Source: Hypericum androsaemum (Eukaryota; Streptophyta; Magnoliopsida; Malpighiales; Hypericaceae). From it: 64,000 nucleotides of DNA. The position numbers were made by a program, and so were the translations under genes. The notes beneath the pieces are model-generated. The model was not told where the DNA came from. It worked only from the letters and a program-made list of their open reading frames with translations, and did no database searches. Below, in pieces: positions 22,939 through 34,499 of the stretch. The stretch covers positions 23,308,366 through 23,372,365 of the forward strand of contig OZ023181.1 of the NCBI GenBank assembly GCA_963995505.1. The letters are read 5' to 3'. The stretch's first letter is position 1; every line of letters starts with the position of its first letter.

Positions 22939-23335
22939 ACCTGACCATGAATTGAATCATATTCGTGATTCGATTCGATTCGATTCGTTAAAAATTTGAT
23001 TCGATTCGTCTAAAATTTGATTCGTTTAAAATTCGATTCGAATTCGTCATGATACGAATTGAATATGGTTCAAGATTTTTATAATTCGTCAAACCGGTAA
23101 ATTTAATTCGAATTCGATTCGAGTTGAATTCGAGTCAAATTCGATTCGAGTTGAATTCGTAACGAATTCGTGTATATATAATATAATAATAATATGTTAA
23201 AAAAATAAATTAAAAAAAGTGGGGGAGGCGGGATTCGGGAACGGGAAGCGGGGAAGGGAATTTTAAAAATTGGGGGGAAGGTGGGGCCCACACAAAAAAT
23301 TAAAAAGGGGGGAGTTTGCATTTTTTGGGTTAAAA

Positions 23336-23385
23336 GATGATGACGTCATTGCCTGCGTCATTGATGACGTCATTGTCTGCATCAG
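23336..23385. promoter_or_regulatory. Paired TGACGTCA palindromes in hAT 5' region
   Basis: Two perfect TGACGTCA palindromes, spaced by a related GCGTCATTGA phrase, lie about 300 bp upstream of the transposase start. TGACGTCA is the consensus core bound by plant bZIP/TGA factors. A role in element expression is inference only. Confidence 0.4.
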
Positions 23386-23676
23386 CAAAGGGAAAATTAC
23401 CGTTGGAATCTGCCCATTTTTTTTGTTACCGTTTTAATACCCGGGTTACCATTTTTTTTACTGTTTGTCCTTTTTAAAATTTTTTTTAAATTCAATATTT
23501 TTTCCAAACTCTATAAATACTACCTTTTATTCTTCAAATTTTACACATTCCAATCTCAACTCTCTACTTCTCTTATTAAAAATTTAAGCTATATACATTC
23601 TCCCTCAAGTTTACTAATTAATCATTAGATATATTAGTCATATTTCTCATATATTTACTCATATTACTATATAATT

Positions 23677-25777
23677 ATGTCATCAAGTAGAGCAAATAGG
23701 GGTAAGGAAAAACGTGTAGAACATCACGATTCTATTGAATCGAATTTTCTACCGATTTTTACTTATCCTATTCCGGAAGAAATGATGAACGTCCATGATG
23801 AAGCTCAACGAGAAAGTGTTGATTCACTATTCAACAATCCACAAAAGGTAAAAGACCACCTTCATTACTTTTTACTAAGCATTTCACAAAAATTTCTACC
23901 GGAGAAAAATGTATTTTCATCATTACATATAACTATTGTGGTAAACAATATGAATTCAAAACCGGAAATGGATATGGTACTTCTACTATTCATTTGAATA
24001 CTAAATATCCACATGAAGTTGGTTTTGAAAAATCACAAACTCAATTATCGACTACACCTAATATTCTATTTCATTACACCGATCAAAATAATAGAGAAGA
24101 ATTAGCTAAATTAGTTGCTACCGAACATTTATCTTTTAGTTTTGGTGAAAAACTTAATTTTACAACTTATTGTCAAAATACTTTAAATCCTAGTGCAAAA
24201 AAAGTTTCACGAAGTACATTAACACGATATGTAAAAGATTTATACAAAAAAATAAAGAAAAATTACAAACTTTTTTCTTTGATTTTGATGGTCGAGTTTC
24301 TATATGTTGTGATATATGGAGTGATCATTGGCAAAAACATTCATATTTTGGTGTTACATGTCATTGGATTGATAATAAATGGAATATACAAAAAAGAATA
24401 ATTGCATATAGAGTTTTTGATGATAGTCATAGTGGGAATAATTGTTATAAAATATTGCATAATATTTTACAAGAATATAATCTAGTTCACAAAATATTTT
24501 TAATTTCTCTAGATAATGCAAGTTCTAATAATGTTATGGTTAAAGATTTAGAAATTCTTTATACACGATTCGGAGGAAATTTTTTTCATATTAGATGTGC
24601 ATGTCATATATTTAATCTTTGTACCAAAGATAGAATTAAAGCTTTAAATTCTACATTAGGACCAATTAAACAAGCACTTAATTTATTATGGGCTCGCCTA
24701 AAATTGCTAAAAGATTGGAAATTTTTTTGCAAATTAAACAACATGAAACCAAAACGTTTTCCACAAGATGTTCAACATCGTTGGAATTCGACTTATGAAT
24801 TGTTAAAAGAAGCTCTTCCATACAAAGATCTTCTATGTAATTTTTTTGCATCTAATGATCAAACTAATAATATTATGTTACAACCTCACCATTGGGACCT
24901 TGTACAAAAACTAAATGAACTTTTAGAATGTTTTAATTATGCTACACATCTTTTATCGGGTGTTTATTATCCTACATCTTATTTACTATTTTTGGAATGT
25001 TGTAATATATCGGAGGCAATATGTAGCGCTTATCAAGATTTTGCATTGTCATCATGCGTTTCGGAAATGGCAAACAAATGGTTAAAGTATTTCAGGGAGA
25101 TTCTCCAACTTAATTTAATTGCAACCATTTTTATGCCGAACATTAAAATTGATGGTTTACAAAATTTATTATATGCGTATTACACAAATTTGGAAAATTT
25201 TATGCAAGTTGCTAATCTAGAAGATCATGTTGTAATAATTACAAACAATGTAAAAAATAGTATTTTGGATTTATTGAGTGAATATAGTAATAGGAATAAT
25301 GCTTCTACATCTAATGAACCAACTCCCTCTCCCTCACAAGGTAAAAAATTAAGTTTTACGGAAAGATTGTTAATGAAAAACCAAAAAAGATCCCGAGGAA
25401 TAAGTTTAACCAATTCGTGATTTGATTTATATATTAACACACAATTTGATATTCCATTTGTCAAACATTCTAGTTTTGCTTTATTAGAATGGTGGAACAA
25501 CCATGTAGAACAATTTCCGGTTATGTCAATTGTTGCAAAAGAATTGCTTGCTTGTCCGGTTTCGACGGTTGCCGTGGAACAAGCATTTAGTGCAGGAGGT
25601 AATATTTTGGATGAACACCGGTACTCAATGACACCGCAATCTTTGGAGGCACAAGCATTGGTCGCCGATTGGACCAAGGCGGAAAGACGACAACAAGAAT
25701 TGGTCCGAAAAAATTCCGACCAACTATACGACCTCAATGATGCCACAACCGGTGAAAGCACAAACACATCCGACTAG
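23677..25777 (+). pseudogene. hAT transposase pseudogene (BED finger, RNase-H-like core, dimerisation region)
   Basis: Three reading-frame segments together cover a hAT transposase. The first (from 23677) gives the N-terminus. A frameshift near 23870-23890 moves into a frame with BED zinc-finger features: paired cysteines about ten residues apart, then GTSTIHL. A second shift in an A-rich run near 24245-24265 leads to FDGRVSI and the catalytic-region motif CCDIWSDHW, then LDNASSNN and a Cys/His motif (RCACHIFNL). A single in-frame TGA at 25418-25420 interrupts the frame before the C-terminal region, where CPVSTVAVEQAFSAGGNIL holds the conserved glutamate. With two shifts and one stop it cannot make active enzyme. 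The similarity is to plant hAT/RICESLEEPER-type proteins. Confidence 0.85.
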
Positions 25778-26735
25778 GTGAGTTAGCTCCATAAAGGTAA
25801 GAGAACTACGTGGGCTTTGATTCCTTCGGAGCTAAGGATATGTAGGCAACTTAATTTGGTACATTAAGTGCAAGCCCAATCTTTAGTTTATTTCTTTTTT
25901 CCAAAAAATGTTAAACACTAATTCCTAATTTTTTAATATTTGAAGCAAAAATCAAAGTTTTTGAATTTTTCAAAAAATATCAAAACTTTTTGAACTTTTT
26001 CAAAAATATTACAAAAATATTCAAAATATTCAAAAAATAGAGGTTTTAGATTTTTTTAATTAAGTATTAAAATTATAGAATTAATTCAAATTTGATTATA
26101 ATTCAAATTCTATTATAATTCGATTATAATTCGATTCGAATCGAATTTGAAAATTCATAATTCGTATTCGATTCGTCTTTTGAAGAATTGAATATGGTTT
26201 AATGTTTTGATGAATTCGAATTCGAATAAATTTGATTCGAATTCGTCCGAATTCGAACCGTGGTCAGTGTATCAAGACCCTTGCGCTTCCCAAAGGACAA
26301 CCTAACTATTTAATGACCGCAGGCGAACACTGAGATTGTAGTTGCAATGGCCTTTTGCCTTTTGGTTTATTGCAATTATAATGTCCTGTATGTAATAGGT
26401 CCTTTAGGCCCAGTTTATTTAATAAAATCTACTTACAAAAAAAAACTATTTACTGACCGATTTAGACAACATAAGTCCTAAAATAACATTTAATCAAACA
26501 ACAAAAACGATAAAAAAAAGTTTTGATATAATAAGAACCGCATCAATAATTAGTACAAATATCAGCAACCCCGGGGCAATTTGTCATTAAAAAAAATTTT
26601 CTTCGACATTTCACCTCTACTCGTTTCACTTGTTAAAAATGACGATGTCAAATTTTTTTTATAAGTAGAGATTTCATTAATAAAAATGAATTAAGAAAAT
26701 ACACCCAAAAAATTAAGTATGGAAAGAGAGAACTT

Positions 26736-27044
26736 TTATAAGGAGTGGAAGATCAATTCTTTACATATTTGATTCAAGAAAAAGTAAAAAATCTTAATTA
26801 CATAGAGTCTTTGAAGTATTAGACCAAAAAAGTCACTCACGAGCACTAAGAAGGATGGTCTAGATGGTGAGCTCGTGGTTGAACACCTTCCCCTAAAAAA
26901 TAATCGTGTTCCGCTGTCGCCAAAGACCCTATTTAATTGCGCCAAAAAGAAGAGTGAACCACACCTTGCCAAACAATCCGCCACGGAGGAAATTTTACGT
27001 GTATTTTGTGGTCCACACACTTGTGTATTTTGTGGTCCACACAT
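26736..27044 (-). pseudogene. Possible LINE 3' fragment (RNase H-like tail)
   Basis: The minus-strand frame contains SVADCLARCG, which resembles the 'N-x-VAD-x-LA' motif near the C-terminus of the RNase H domain in plant L1-type LINEs, followed by a hydrophobic, non-conserved end and a stop. No catalytic residues are present, and an A-tract could not be placed firmly. The CGPQNT/CGPQNT duplication at the start comes from the DNA tandem repeat at 26999-27052. Confidence 0.35.
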
Positions 27045-27149
27045 TTGTACTTAACTACCATGTACTTTTACATTTTTTATTTTAGTGACGGAAATTTTCA
27101 AATTTGATATTTTGGTGACAAGGTTTTTCCCAGAATATTTTTTATGAAT

Positions 27150-27285
27150 TATCCACGTCAGCGTCACGTCATAGAGGAGACATGGCTGGTTTATGAGGCG
27201 GCAGAAAGGCTGAAGGAGAAGGTGAAGGAATTCTTCGGGTGCGAATTTGAGCTCTCCGTCGAGTTCACCGGGTTGTTTAGACAAG
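27150..27285 (+). pseudogene. Gene fragment, 2-oxoglutarate/Fe(II) oxygenase-like exon
   Basis: A short plus-strand open stretch reads YEAAERLKEKVKEFFGC followed by EFELSVEFTGL. This resembles an internal exon of plant 2-oxoglutarate and iron dependent oxygenases of the procollagen-lysine dioxygenase-like group. Neither the iron-binding motif nor any neighbouring exon was found, so it is at most an isolated, dead piece. The match is from memory of the family and is tentative. Confidence 0.35.
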
Positions 27286-27553
27286 TTTTAATGGTTTATT
27301 CTTTTCGGTACTCGGATTTTCTTGAGCAATGTATTGGTTTAGTTTCTTGTGAATAAATCAGATACATCTATTTTTCATCCACTGATATTGTCGAAAACTA
27401 TTTAGCGGGTTTCACGCTCATGAGACGTGCAGTTGAAGTGTAAGTCAAACAAAAGTTTTGCTTACAAATTTGCCTTGTTGGAGAACTCAAAGTATCATCT
27501 ACATTGTGCCCATACTTGATGGCATGTGCTACTTTACTTATGTTTGAACTGCA

Positions 27554-30097
27554 TCAGTTACTCTGTATTTGGCCTATAATTGATTTAGTGAATGCAGCTG
27601 AGTGGCTTTGTTTGGAGACACTCCACTGATGCAAGACGTTGCCATATACGTCGTAGTACTCGAAGTCTGCATCTGTTCCTGTCATCTTAACTGACATGAA
27701 ACCTTGACCATCGTAATAGAACTTCATCTCATCCGGGTTCCACGCGCTAACGTCGCCCCTCCACGCCTTCGAGCCTCCTCCGCTTGTTAAGTACTGGATA
27801 TGACTGTACCTCTTGCTGCTAACGATGCGTTGTAGGCAGTGATCATGGCCATTGATATACATATCGACTTTATTTGCCTGCACCAAATGGATAAACTTGC
27901 TCATCTTTATGGCTGCAAGATCATTAATTGTTGGTTTCAGAAATACCTCAAGGATCGGAACCAGCTGCTTTACAAGCTCCTCTGTGACTCCGTGTGTTCC
28001 AGCGCTCAAGATCGTGTGATGGCCAACCACGAATTTCCAATTCGCGGTTGACTTTTTCAGCGCTGAATCTACGTCCTGTCGATCACAAGTTTCGAGTTAT
28101 TAATAGAGATGCTGAAAATATTTTCCGACCAAACAGACGGACTCGGCTGTTGGTCATCTCTACCTGTAGTAAATTTGCGAGGTACTCCTGCCTAGGTAAC
28201 ACACCGGACCAGTCGTACGTACTGTCGCCTGGATCCGTGAAATACTTGTCCACGAAAGGAGTCGTGTCTACGAAAAAGAATTCAACGATTCCTGAAAGGT
28301 GGAAATCGTTTTCCAGAAATTTGGAAGCGTGAAGTAATGAAATTCGAATAAAGCAAATGATTATTGGAATGGAAATAAGATTGGTTTCTGTTTATTTACC
28401 TGTATCAAGCAAATAGGATCTTAAGCAGAGCCACCTTCTATCCTTTTCAGCGACAATTGGACTCAGTTGAGCTTCTACATCACCCCTGTAATCATGGTTG
28501 CCCAAAACTGCCGACATTCCAAAAGGATCAGCGAAAATTTGTTCTAGTTTAATTAGAAAAATGTTACCGTCATTTTTGTAATTTGATCGAATTTGAAAGA
28601 AAGGTATGTGATGATTACCATTGTACCATTGCTTTTGCAGGCTTGGAGCGGTGTAGATTTTGCTAAATGAGTCACCAAAAGCTGGATCATCCACGCCGGT
28701 TAAACCATCTTCGTAGAAATTATCACCGGTGGAAATGATGAAGTCAATGTCCGATTTCTCTCCGATTATACCCATCTAGAGAAAGCCAACGTAAAAAGAA
28801 AAGAAGTAAAAAAGTTTAACACGAAACAAAAAAAAGTTGGTAAAAATTATTAGGAGAAAATACTCAAAAATTTCTAATGTTCAATATAATGTATTGAAAG
28901 GTACCGTTCTCAGTAAAAATATATTATGTAAAAGCAATTGCAAAAAATAAACAAAGCCTAAGTTTCATCCATGATCACCCACAAAATAGGTCAATTGACA
29001 TGGCTAGTTTTAATATAGTAAAATTTGAGTTGCAGTTGCGTCAAAATAAAATTTGTTGTCACACGTGATCTTGTCAACCTCGAAATCTGAAATTAATTAA
29101 TTTAATAAATATTTGAATATATTATATATATTTTTTCTTCGTTAAAGAATTATTCTTTTCAACTAGATAAACTAATTTTACTTCGGCGGTCACGGCTCTG
29201 CAAGATTATATTAGTTTAGTTATAAAGAAACTTTGACTAGACCAAAGAATTTACTAAACAAATTAAAAGGCGTGGCAAAATAAAATCCACTAATCAAAAT
29301 GCTAGGCTAAAGAGTCCCTTGGCGACACACAATTTTTGGTAGCTGTCCAAATTAAGCTTTGACTATAAAGAATTAGCATATCCAGCATTGACTATAAAGA
29401 ATATCCCTTCTTCACTGTCAACGACTTCTATTTATCTACGGCATTGTCAAGGAATAACGTAAATTACAAGGTATACTTTCCGGTAACATTGGATATACTA
29501 AAATTTCATGTTTGGGAAGACTTCTGTATTTTGAGAATTCCGTGTTTACCAATCAATCATTGATTTAATTATGGGTGTATATAATCGAGAAAATAGCAAC
29601 GACTTAAACAATTTAATGATTGAAGATACTTATGAATAATATTATGTTGGAAGAGCTTTAACCAATTAAAAGTTTGTAATATAAACCAAGGAGCAATTGT
29701 CTAACGTTATAAAACAGTGAAAATTTGACTTAGTTAACAAATTCTACTTTAAAAAAAATCCATAAATACACACAAGCACGGTGAATTATTAATTGAGCTA
29801 GGCTATAGCTAGTTACATAGCCAATGAAAATATCATTTTCAAGGTTCGAACTAGAGAAGAATTAATTGTAAAATTAAGCAGAAGTTGATGAACCTGGGTC
29901 GCAACCAGGGATTGATTATATAGGCCCTTTCTTCCCCAATCTCCAACCACCAAGAAAGCAAGAGAACCATCATCTTTTATTGGCACCTCGAAACGTTGAA
30001 GCTCGGCTTTTGAAGAGACGATGAAGAGGAGGAGAAAGAGGATGATGGCTGATGAGAGGAGGAGGATCTTGTTGATGGAAAGAAACGGGAAGCCCAT
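27554..30097 (-). CDS. Purple acid phosphatase A (low-molecular-weight type)
   Basis: A secreted dinuclear metal phosphatase that releases phosphate from organic esters, probably outside the cell or in the vacuole. Six exons: 29894-30097, 28619-28775, 28400-28507, 28164-28291, 27947-28075, 27554-27877; 1050 bp, 349 residues. The N-terminus has a hydrophobic signal peptide ([18 protein letters not shown]). All five metal-ligand blocks are present: GDWG, GDNFY, GNHD, VVGHH and GHDH. Size and motifs fit the small plant group that includes Arabidopsis PAP3, PAP8 and PAP17. It differs from its two neighbours by lacking the intron after the GHDH block: exons 6 and 7 of the others are one 324-bp exon here. 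Its C-terminus is also about 13 residues longer. A TATATATA run lies about 100 bp upstream of the ATG, with a CACGTG G-box at 30165-30170. Confidence 0.95.
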
Positions 30098-30164
30098 GGT
30101 TCTTTTGGTAGCTAGTCAGAATATGAACAGAAAAAAAATGTTGTTTAATAATGTTATGGTTGGT

Positions 30165-30205
30165 CACGTGATGGGAAAATTAATCAGACTGCCGTTATAT
30201 ATATA
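30165..30205 (-). promoter_or_regulatory. Putative TATA box and G-box of phosphatase A
   Basis: On the minus strand CTATATATATAACGG (near 30191-30205) stands about 100 bp before the start codon, a normal core-promoter distance for a short leader. CACGTG at 30165-30170 lies between it and the ATG, so if the TATA is real the G-box falls in or near the transcript start. Position-based inference. Confidence 0.4.
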
Positions 30206-30990
30206 GGTTGGTGGGCTAGCATTACCCAATTGATGTTTTGATTCTAATTTTTGTTACTTGTGAAGATAAAATATCTACTAGATTGATTAATTCAGAATTT
30301 AGTCAGTTACTCGAACCATAGAGCAGTAAAATTATTCATACGAAATTTCAGTGTTCAAATTCGAGATCTTTCGTTAAATTATATAACACTCAACGGATGA
30401 TCCTACTCGGCCCACGCCAATATCTCGGCCCAGTGTTATACCACAACTAAGCCCACTTTATCTAATCCGTAATACATGCCGGTCACGTGCGTAACTCATC
30501 CACGTCAGCGACTCTACAAGCGCGCCAAAATCCATCTCAAACTAGCTACCAGGTCTTCTCACAAAAAAAAAAACTAGCTACTAGGTCTTTATTAATACTT
30601 TTTTGAATTTCCCTCCCACGGCTCTCTTATTAATATATCCCAGCTACGTCGCCTCCAAAAAAATTTAATTAATTTCATACATTTAAAAAATACGAATGAT
30701 GATTTAACTAGATATCTCGAGTTAAAACGTAGCGAAATTTAATGAGATAATTTTGTTCAATTTTGTTATATTTTCTAGTTAAAAATCTGGTTGATTCATT
30801 ATAAAAAGTGATTAAAAAAAAATGGTTCGCATTAAAATATTGTGATTGTGTCCTTTTAATTATATATGTATTGAAATAAAGTTTACCCTTTTTAATTAAT
30901 CAGTGTTATTGTTTGATTAAAGTTTGCCCTTTTTCCCACAACAGTTTCCTAATCAGTTTTTTAATAGAGTTTTAAATCCATTAGGTCGGT
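30206..30990. other. Intergenic region between divergent phosphatase A and TBP genes
   Basis: The shared upstream region of the minus-strand phosphatase and the plus-strand TBP gene. It includes a local duplication of 'ctagctac(c/t)aggtctt' around 30541-30590. No coding sequence. Confidence 0.6.
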
Positions 30991-30995
30991 TTGCC

Positions 30996-31003
30996 TATAA
31001 ATA
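30996..31003 (+). promoter_or_regulatory. TATA box of the TBP gene
   Basis: TATAAATA stands about 30 bp before a C/T-rich leader that begins near 31025. A probable 5'-UTR intron (donor at 31164, acceptor ending 31563) separates the leader from the start codon at 31584, a structure common in plant housekeeping genes. Confidence 0.65.
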
Positions 31004-31583
31004 AAAGGGGCCAGATTTCTCGTACCCGAACAAAATCGATCGAAGCCCTAATTTCCTTCGACCTTCTCCTTCTTCCCTGCTCAACGGCGATCGCCGGAGT
31101 CCAACCCTAAATCGCGCCACCGCTCGCCGGCCTGTAAGGAAGCGCCCTCGTTCGAACTTCTAAGTAAGGTCACCGGCCTGGCTAAAATTGGAAATAAAAA
31201 TCTTGGAACTGAAGCTTGGTAGGATGTTGCGCGATTTCTATTTTAGGTCTCCTTAGGGTTTTTCTTGCGAACTTGTGAAGTCTCCGTGCATATAGATGAT
31301 GATTATGCTCTGTTTGATAAACGTCTGTGTGCCCTAAATCCATATCGTAAGCATCCAATTCGAGGACTCGAAATCAAACCGGAAAGAACACGAGACCTCG
31401 GCCCTGTTGGCAAGGTCGCGGTACTATCTGTATCAAGCAAGATTGCTACTGCCCTGTTCTTGATACTATTAACCATAGTCCTCGTCAATTGGTAGTTAAT
31501 GGTGCCTGCTAGAGTTGCATTCATGAGGTAGCATAGTTAATTGGCGAAGCTATGTCGTTGCAGGTTGAGCAAGGTATTAGAAC

Positions 31584-33243
31584 ATGAAGATGGCAGAACA
31601 AGGAGGGTTAAACGGTAGCAGCCCTGTTGATCTTTCCAAACATCCGTCCGGGAAAGTCCCCACGCTTCAGTAAGTTTCGGATTTCTGTTCTGTGATAGAG
31701 CTCCTTGGTTGATTAAGTATAATTGGCATTTTAATGCATGTCTGTATGTCTACATCAGTTCTTAATTCTGCAGTTTTTTGTTTTAGGAATGTCGTATCAA
31801 CAGTGAACTTGGGTTGTAAGTTGGATCTCAAAAAAATCGCTTTGCAAGCTCGAAATGCAGAATTCAATCCCAAAGTATGTAGCAGTTTGGTTGATATACG
31901 AATGCAATGTATGATTATTTTGAAGTTGATTTTAAGTTTGAACAGAATCTCTAACCTCTCGGATGATGATGCAGCGTTTTGCTGCTGTCATTATGAGAAT
32001 AAGAGAGCCAAAAACTACAGCTTTGATTTTTGCCTCCGGAAAGATGGTGAGTATTCTTTTTCCGATATGCGAAAGATTTTTAAGTAGATCCTTGGAGAAC
32101 TCTGCGAATCCTCCAAAACACTCCCAAAATTCCCATGTAACCGACAATCCACAATTCCAAAAGTGTTTCTCCTATCGGCCAAGAGCACTTCTTTTTCTCT
32201 ACAAAAGATGGCAGAAGGGAGCTTGCAATGAAATCTATATGGGATCCAACTTACAATCCAAGTCTGCTATCGAAAAATTGCAGAATTGATTATGGATAAA
32301 GACCCTAAAAAAAGACAGCAGAAGGAAATAAACTTTCTGTTCAACTTTGATTGAAAGTGCAGCCAGTGAAAAATGGGTTTGCATGCTAGATCTGGTTTTA
32401 GCTAATGATCTATACTGTGAACCCTTTGTCACAGAGGTTTCTCTTCTACTCTTCAGGTATGTACTGGTGCTAAGAGCGAACAGCAGTCTAGATTGGCAGC
32501 GAAAAAGGTATAGTTTTAATTCATCCTTGAGTGCTTTTACTTTGATCAGGCTATACATTTTCTTAATCTAACATGATTTTGTTTTTTGTAGTACGCAAGA
32601 ATCATTCAAAAGCTCGGTTTTCCTGCCCGATTTTTGGTATTGTTCTCTTGCTTCCCATCTCCGTTCTGAGTTTGTTATGTGCTGACCCGTGCACTCACAC
32701 ATACCTGCAATTCTTACTTTTGTTGATTTTTTCTGTATGCCAGGAATTCAAGATTCAGAATATAGTTGCTTCTTGTGATGTGGAGTTTCTCATTAGACTT
32801 GAAGGTCTCGCTTGCTCCCATAAAGATTTCTCAACTGTGAGTAACCAGAATCAACTTTTCACAGTTCTTACTATCGACGGAATCCTTTGGCTCCATTGCC
32901 TTGTGTACTGAATCTGTGTGATTTTGCAGTACGAACCTGAACTGTTTCCAGGTTTAGTATACCGCATGAAGCAGCCAAAGATTGTCCTTTTGATATTTGT
33001 CTCGGGAAAAATTGTGATCACTGGGGCCAAGGTAATTGTCACATCTTTATGTTATCATGGTTGCTTGCTGCATTGATCGAATCTGAAGGTGAAGCTGACT
33101 TCTTTCCATAATACCAGGTCAAGGATGATATTTACACGGCATTCGAGAACATTTACGCAGTGCTTACCGAGTTCAGGAAGGTTCTGCGATGGTATTACTC
33201 TGACCCCTTTTATGCCTACCTCCATGGCCATCTTCTACATTGA
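31584..33243 (+). CDS. TBP: TATA-box-binding protein (divergent TBP paralogue)
   Basis: A nuclear general transcription factor that binds and bends TATA DNA. Eight coding exons: 31584-31669, 31787-31874, 31975-32046, 32457-32507, 32592-32636, 32744-32836, 32930-33031, 33118-33243; 663 bp, 220 residues. The first repeat is nearly canonical ([39 protein letters not shown]). The second repeat is more diverged: [20 protein letters not shown] and [19 protein letters not shown]. The four DNA-intercalating phenylalanines (RFAAV, LIFASG, ELFPG, LIFVSG) are all kept. Plant TBPs usually end a few residues after EFRK; here the frame runs on through [10 protein letters not shown] to a stop 21 residues after that lysine. 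There are two possible starts, ATG at 31584 or 31590. Introns are kept, so this is not a retrocopy. Alternative: the last exon is shorter and an unseen intron follows EFRK. Confidence 0.9.
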
Positions 33244-33479
33244 GTCTCATGTATCGTGTATTGTTGTTTGGTCCCAGACGTCTCATAGCTCTGTGAATGA
33301 AAAAGTCTTCCATTGGTCACTATCGGCAGAACTCCCCGGAGATGGCGGAATGCAACGATATTCCGGGAGGCTGTGATCCGACATTAACTACGGACATGAA
33401 CATCATATTAAACTTCACTTCCATTTTCTTAGTAAGCAGAATTTGTTACGCAGTTCTTAGATTTGGACCGTGGTCACTA

Positions 33480-34470
33480 ATCTCTTTGAAAATAAATAAA
33501 GAATTGCAACCAAGCATATTAATATCTTGAGAATAAAAGAAAAGGCACGTCAAATTGACAAATTTTCCCGATACAAAGCTCGGACAAAGCTCTATCTTGT
33601 TTTATGTACATTTTCGATACGCGAGATCCAATTGATAGTTGGCACACATTGAAACCTCGGACACAAGGGATTTAACTTTCAGAGACCGCAAATACATATT
33701 TTCGGTTTCAAATATGTACGTATTATTATTATTATTATTATACTGAATAAAATTAACTTATGGAAATTAAATGGTAGGAATGAGGCTGTCCTTATTCCGT
33801 TTCCATTGGCCCCATGCTCTTATTATATTAAAAAAGGCTTATTGCGGGGGCCATCTGGTTTTTAGTTGCTTAACCGGAAAATATTTTTGATAGAAATTCT
33901 TGCCAAAATAATTTCCGAAACATTACAGGTAAAAGTAAGTGAACCTTCTATAACCAGTGTCACAGTACTCCAAGATTAACTTCACTTTTCGAGGATGATT
34001 AACTTCACTTTTCGATTAACAGCCTATCAAGACAAGAGATCATTTACATTGTAGGAAGAGATGAACAACCACTCTCAAAACATTGAGCGAAGTTACCACG
34101 GGAATGAGAAGTCGAATATGAATTTATTAGATAATTCCTATCTAGAAGCATAGTTACATGTACTATTCCATTGCTCCAGGAATTTACATCATGTACCAAT
34201 ATAGAGAGGGAGTCGCACCAGATTGCACCAGAAGTGCTTACAATATCCGGAAGCTATTAGATAAATATTTATCTTTGATCATTTTGTGTAGGGGATTAAT
34301 GCTTTTAAGCAGTATTGGAGTAGGAGATTGATGCATTAGTCTAACTTCTGTGTAGGAGATTAGTGTTGTATTACTATTTGGTGAAACTATTTTTGGAGTA
34401 ACAAAATTTTACATATAAAAAATGTATGAGCTCGATATATAACAGATTACTAGATTTTATCATGATATCA
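33480..34470. other. Intergenic, no gene recognised
   Basis: 3' flank of the TBP gene, then AT-rich DNA with an ATT microsatellite near 33719-33741 and a short tandem duplication of 'gattaacttcacttttcga' around 33975-34018. No coding sequence supported. Confidence 0.6.
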
Positions 34471-34499
34471 TAACGGACTCATAATATAGTTTCTTATGT

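Larger units (their letters stand above)
22939..26269 (+). mobile_element. Degenerate hAT DNA transposon
   Basis: A roughly 3.3-kb element. The ends share CTGACCA followed by an AT-rich stretch (left CTGACCATGAATTGAAT; right end reversed CTGACCACGGTTCGAAT). The flanking octamers AATCAAGG and TATCAAGA agree at six of eight positions, so an eroded 8-bp duplication, the hAT size, is plausible; the exact ends are uncertain by one or two bases. Both subterminal regions (about 22965-23165 and 26095-26255) are packed with GATTCG/CGAATC words in both orientations, like transposase-binding arrays in other hAT elements. The centre carries a broken transposase gene. Confidence 0.82.
26270..27553. other. 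Intergenic with retroelement and gene fragments
   Basis: About 26330-26445 ends in a TTTAATAAAATCTACTTAC phrase followed by an A run, the look of a LINE/SINE 3' end on the plus strand. Then come a probable LINE 3' fragment (minus) and a short oxygenase-like exon fragment (plus), listed separately. 26999-27052 is a tandem duplication of a roughly 24-bp unit (TGTATTTTGTGGTCCACACA plus four bases). The 3' flank of the first phosphatase gene begins near 27553. Confidence 0.5.

Noticed and set aside
27839..28332. Plus-strand open frames across phosphatase A
   Set aside because: Antisense shadows of exons 4-6; no family motif.
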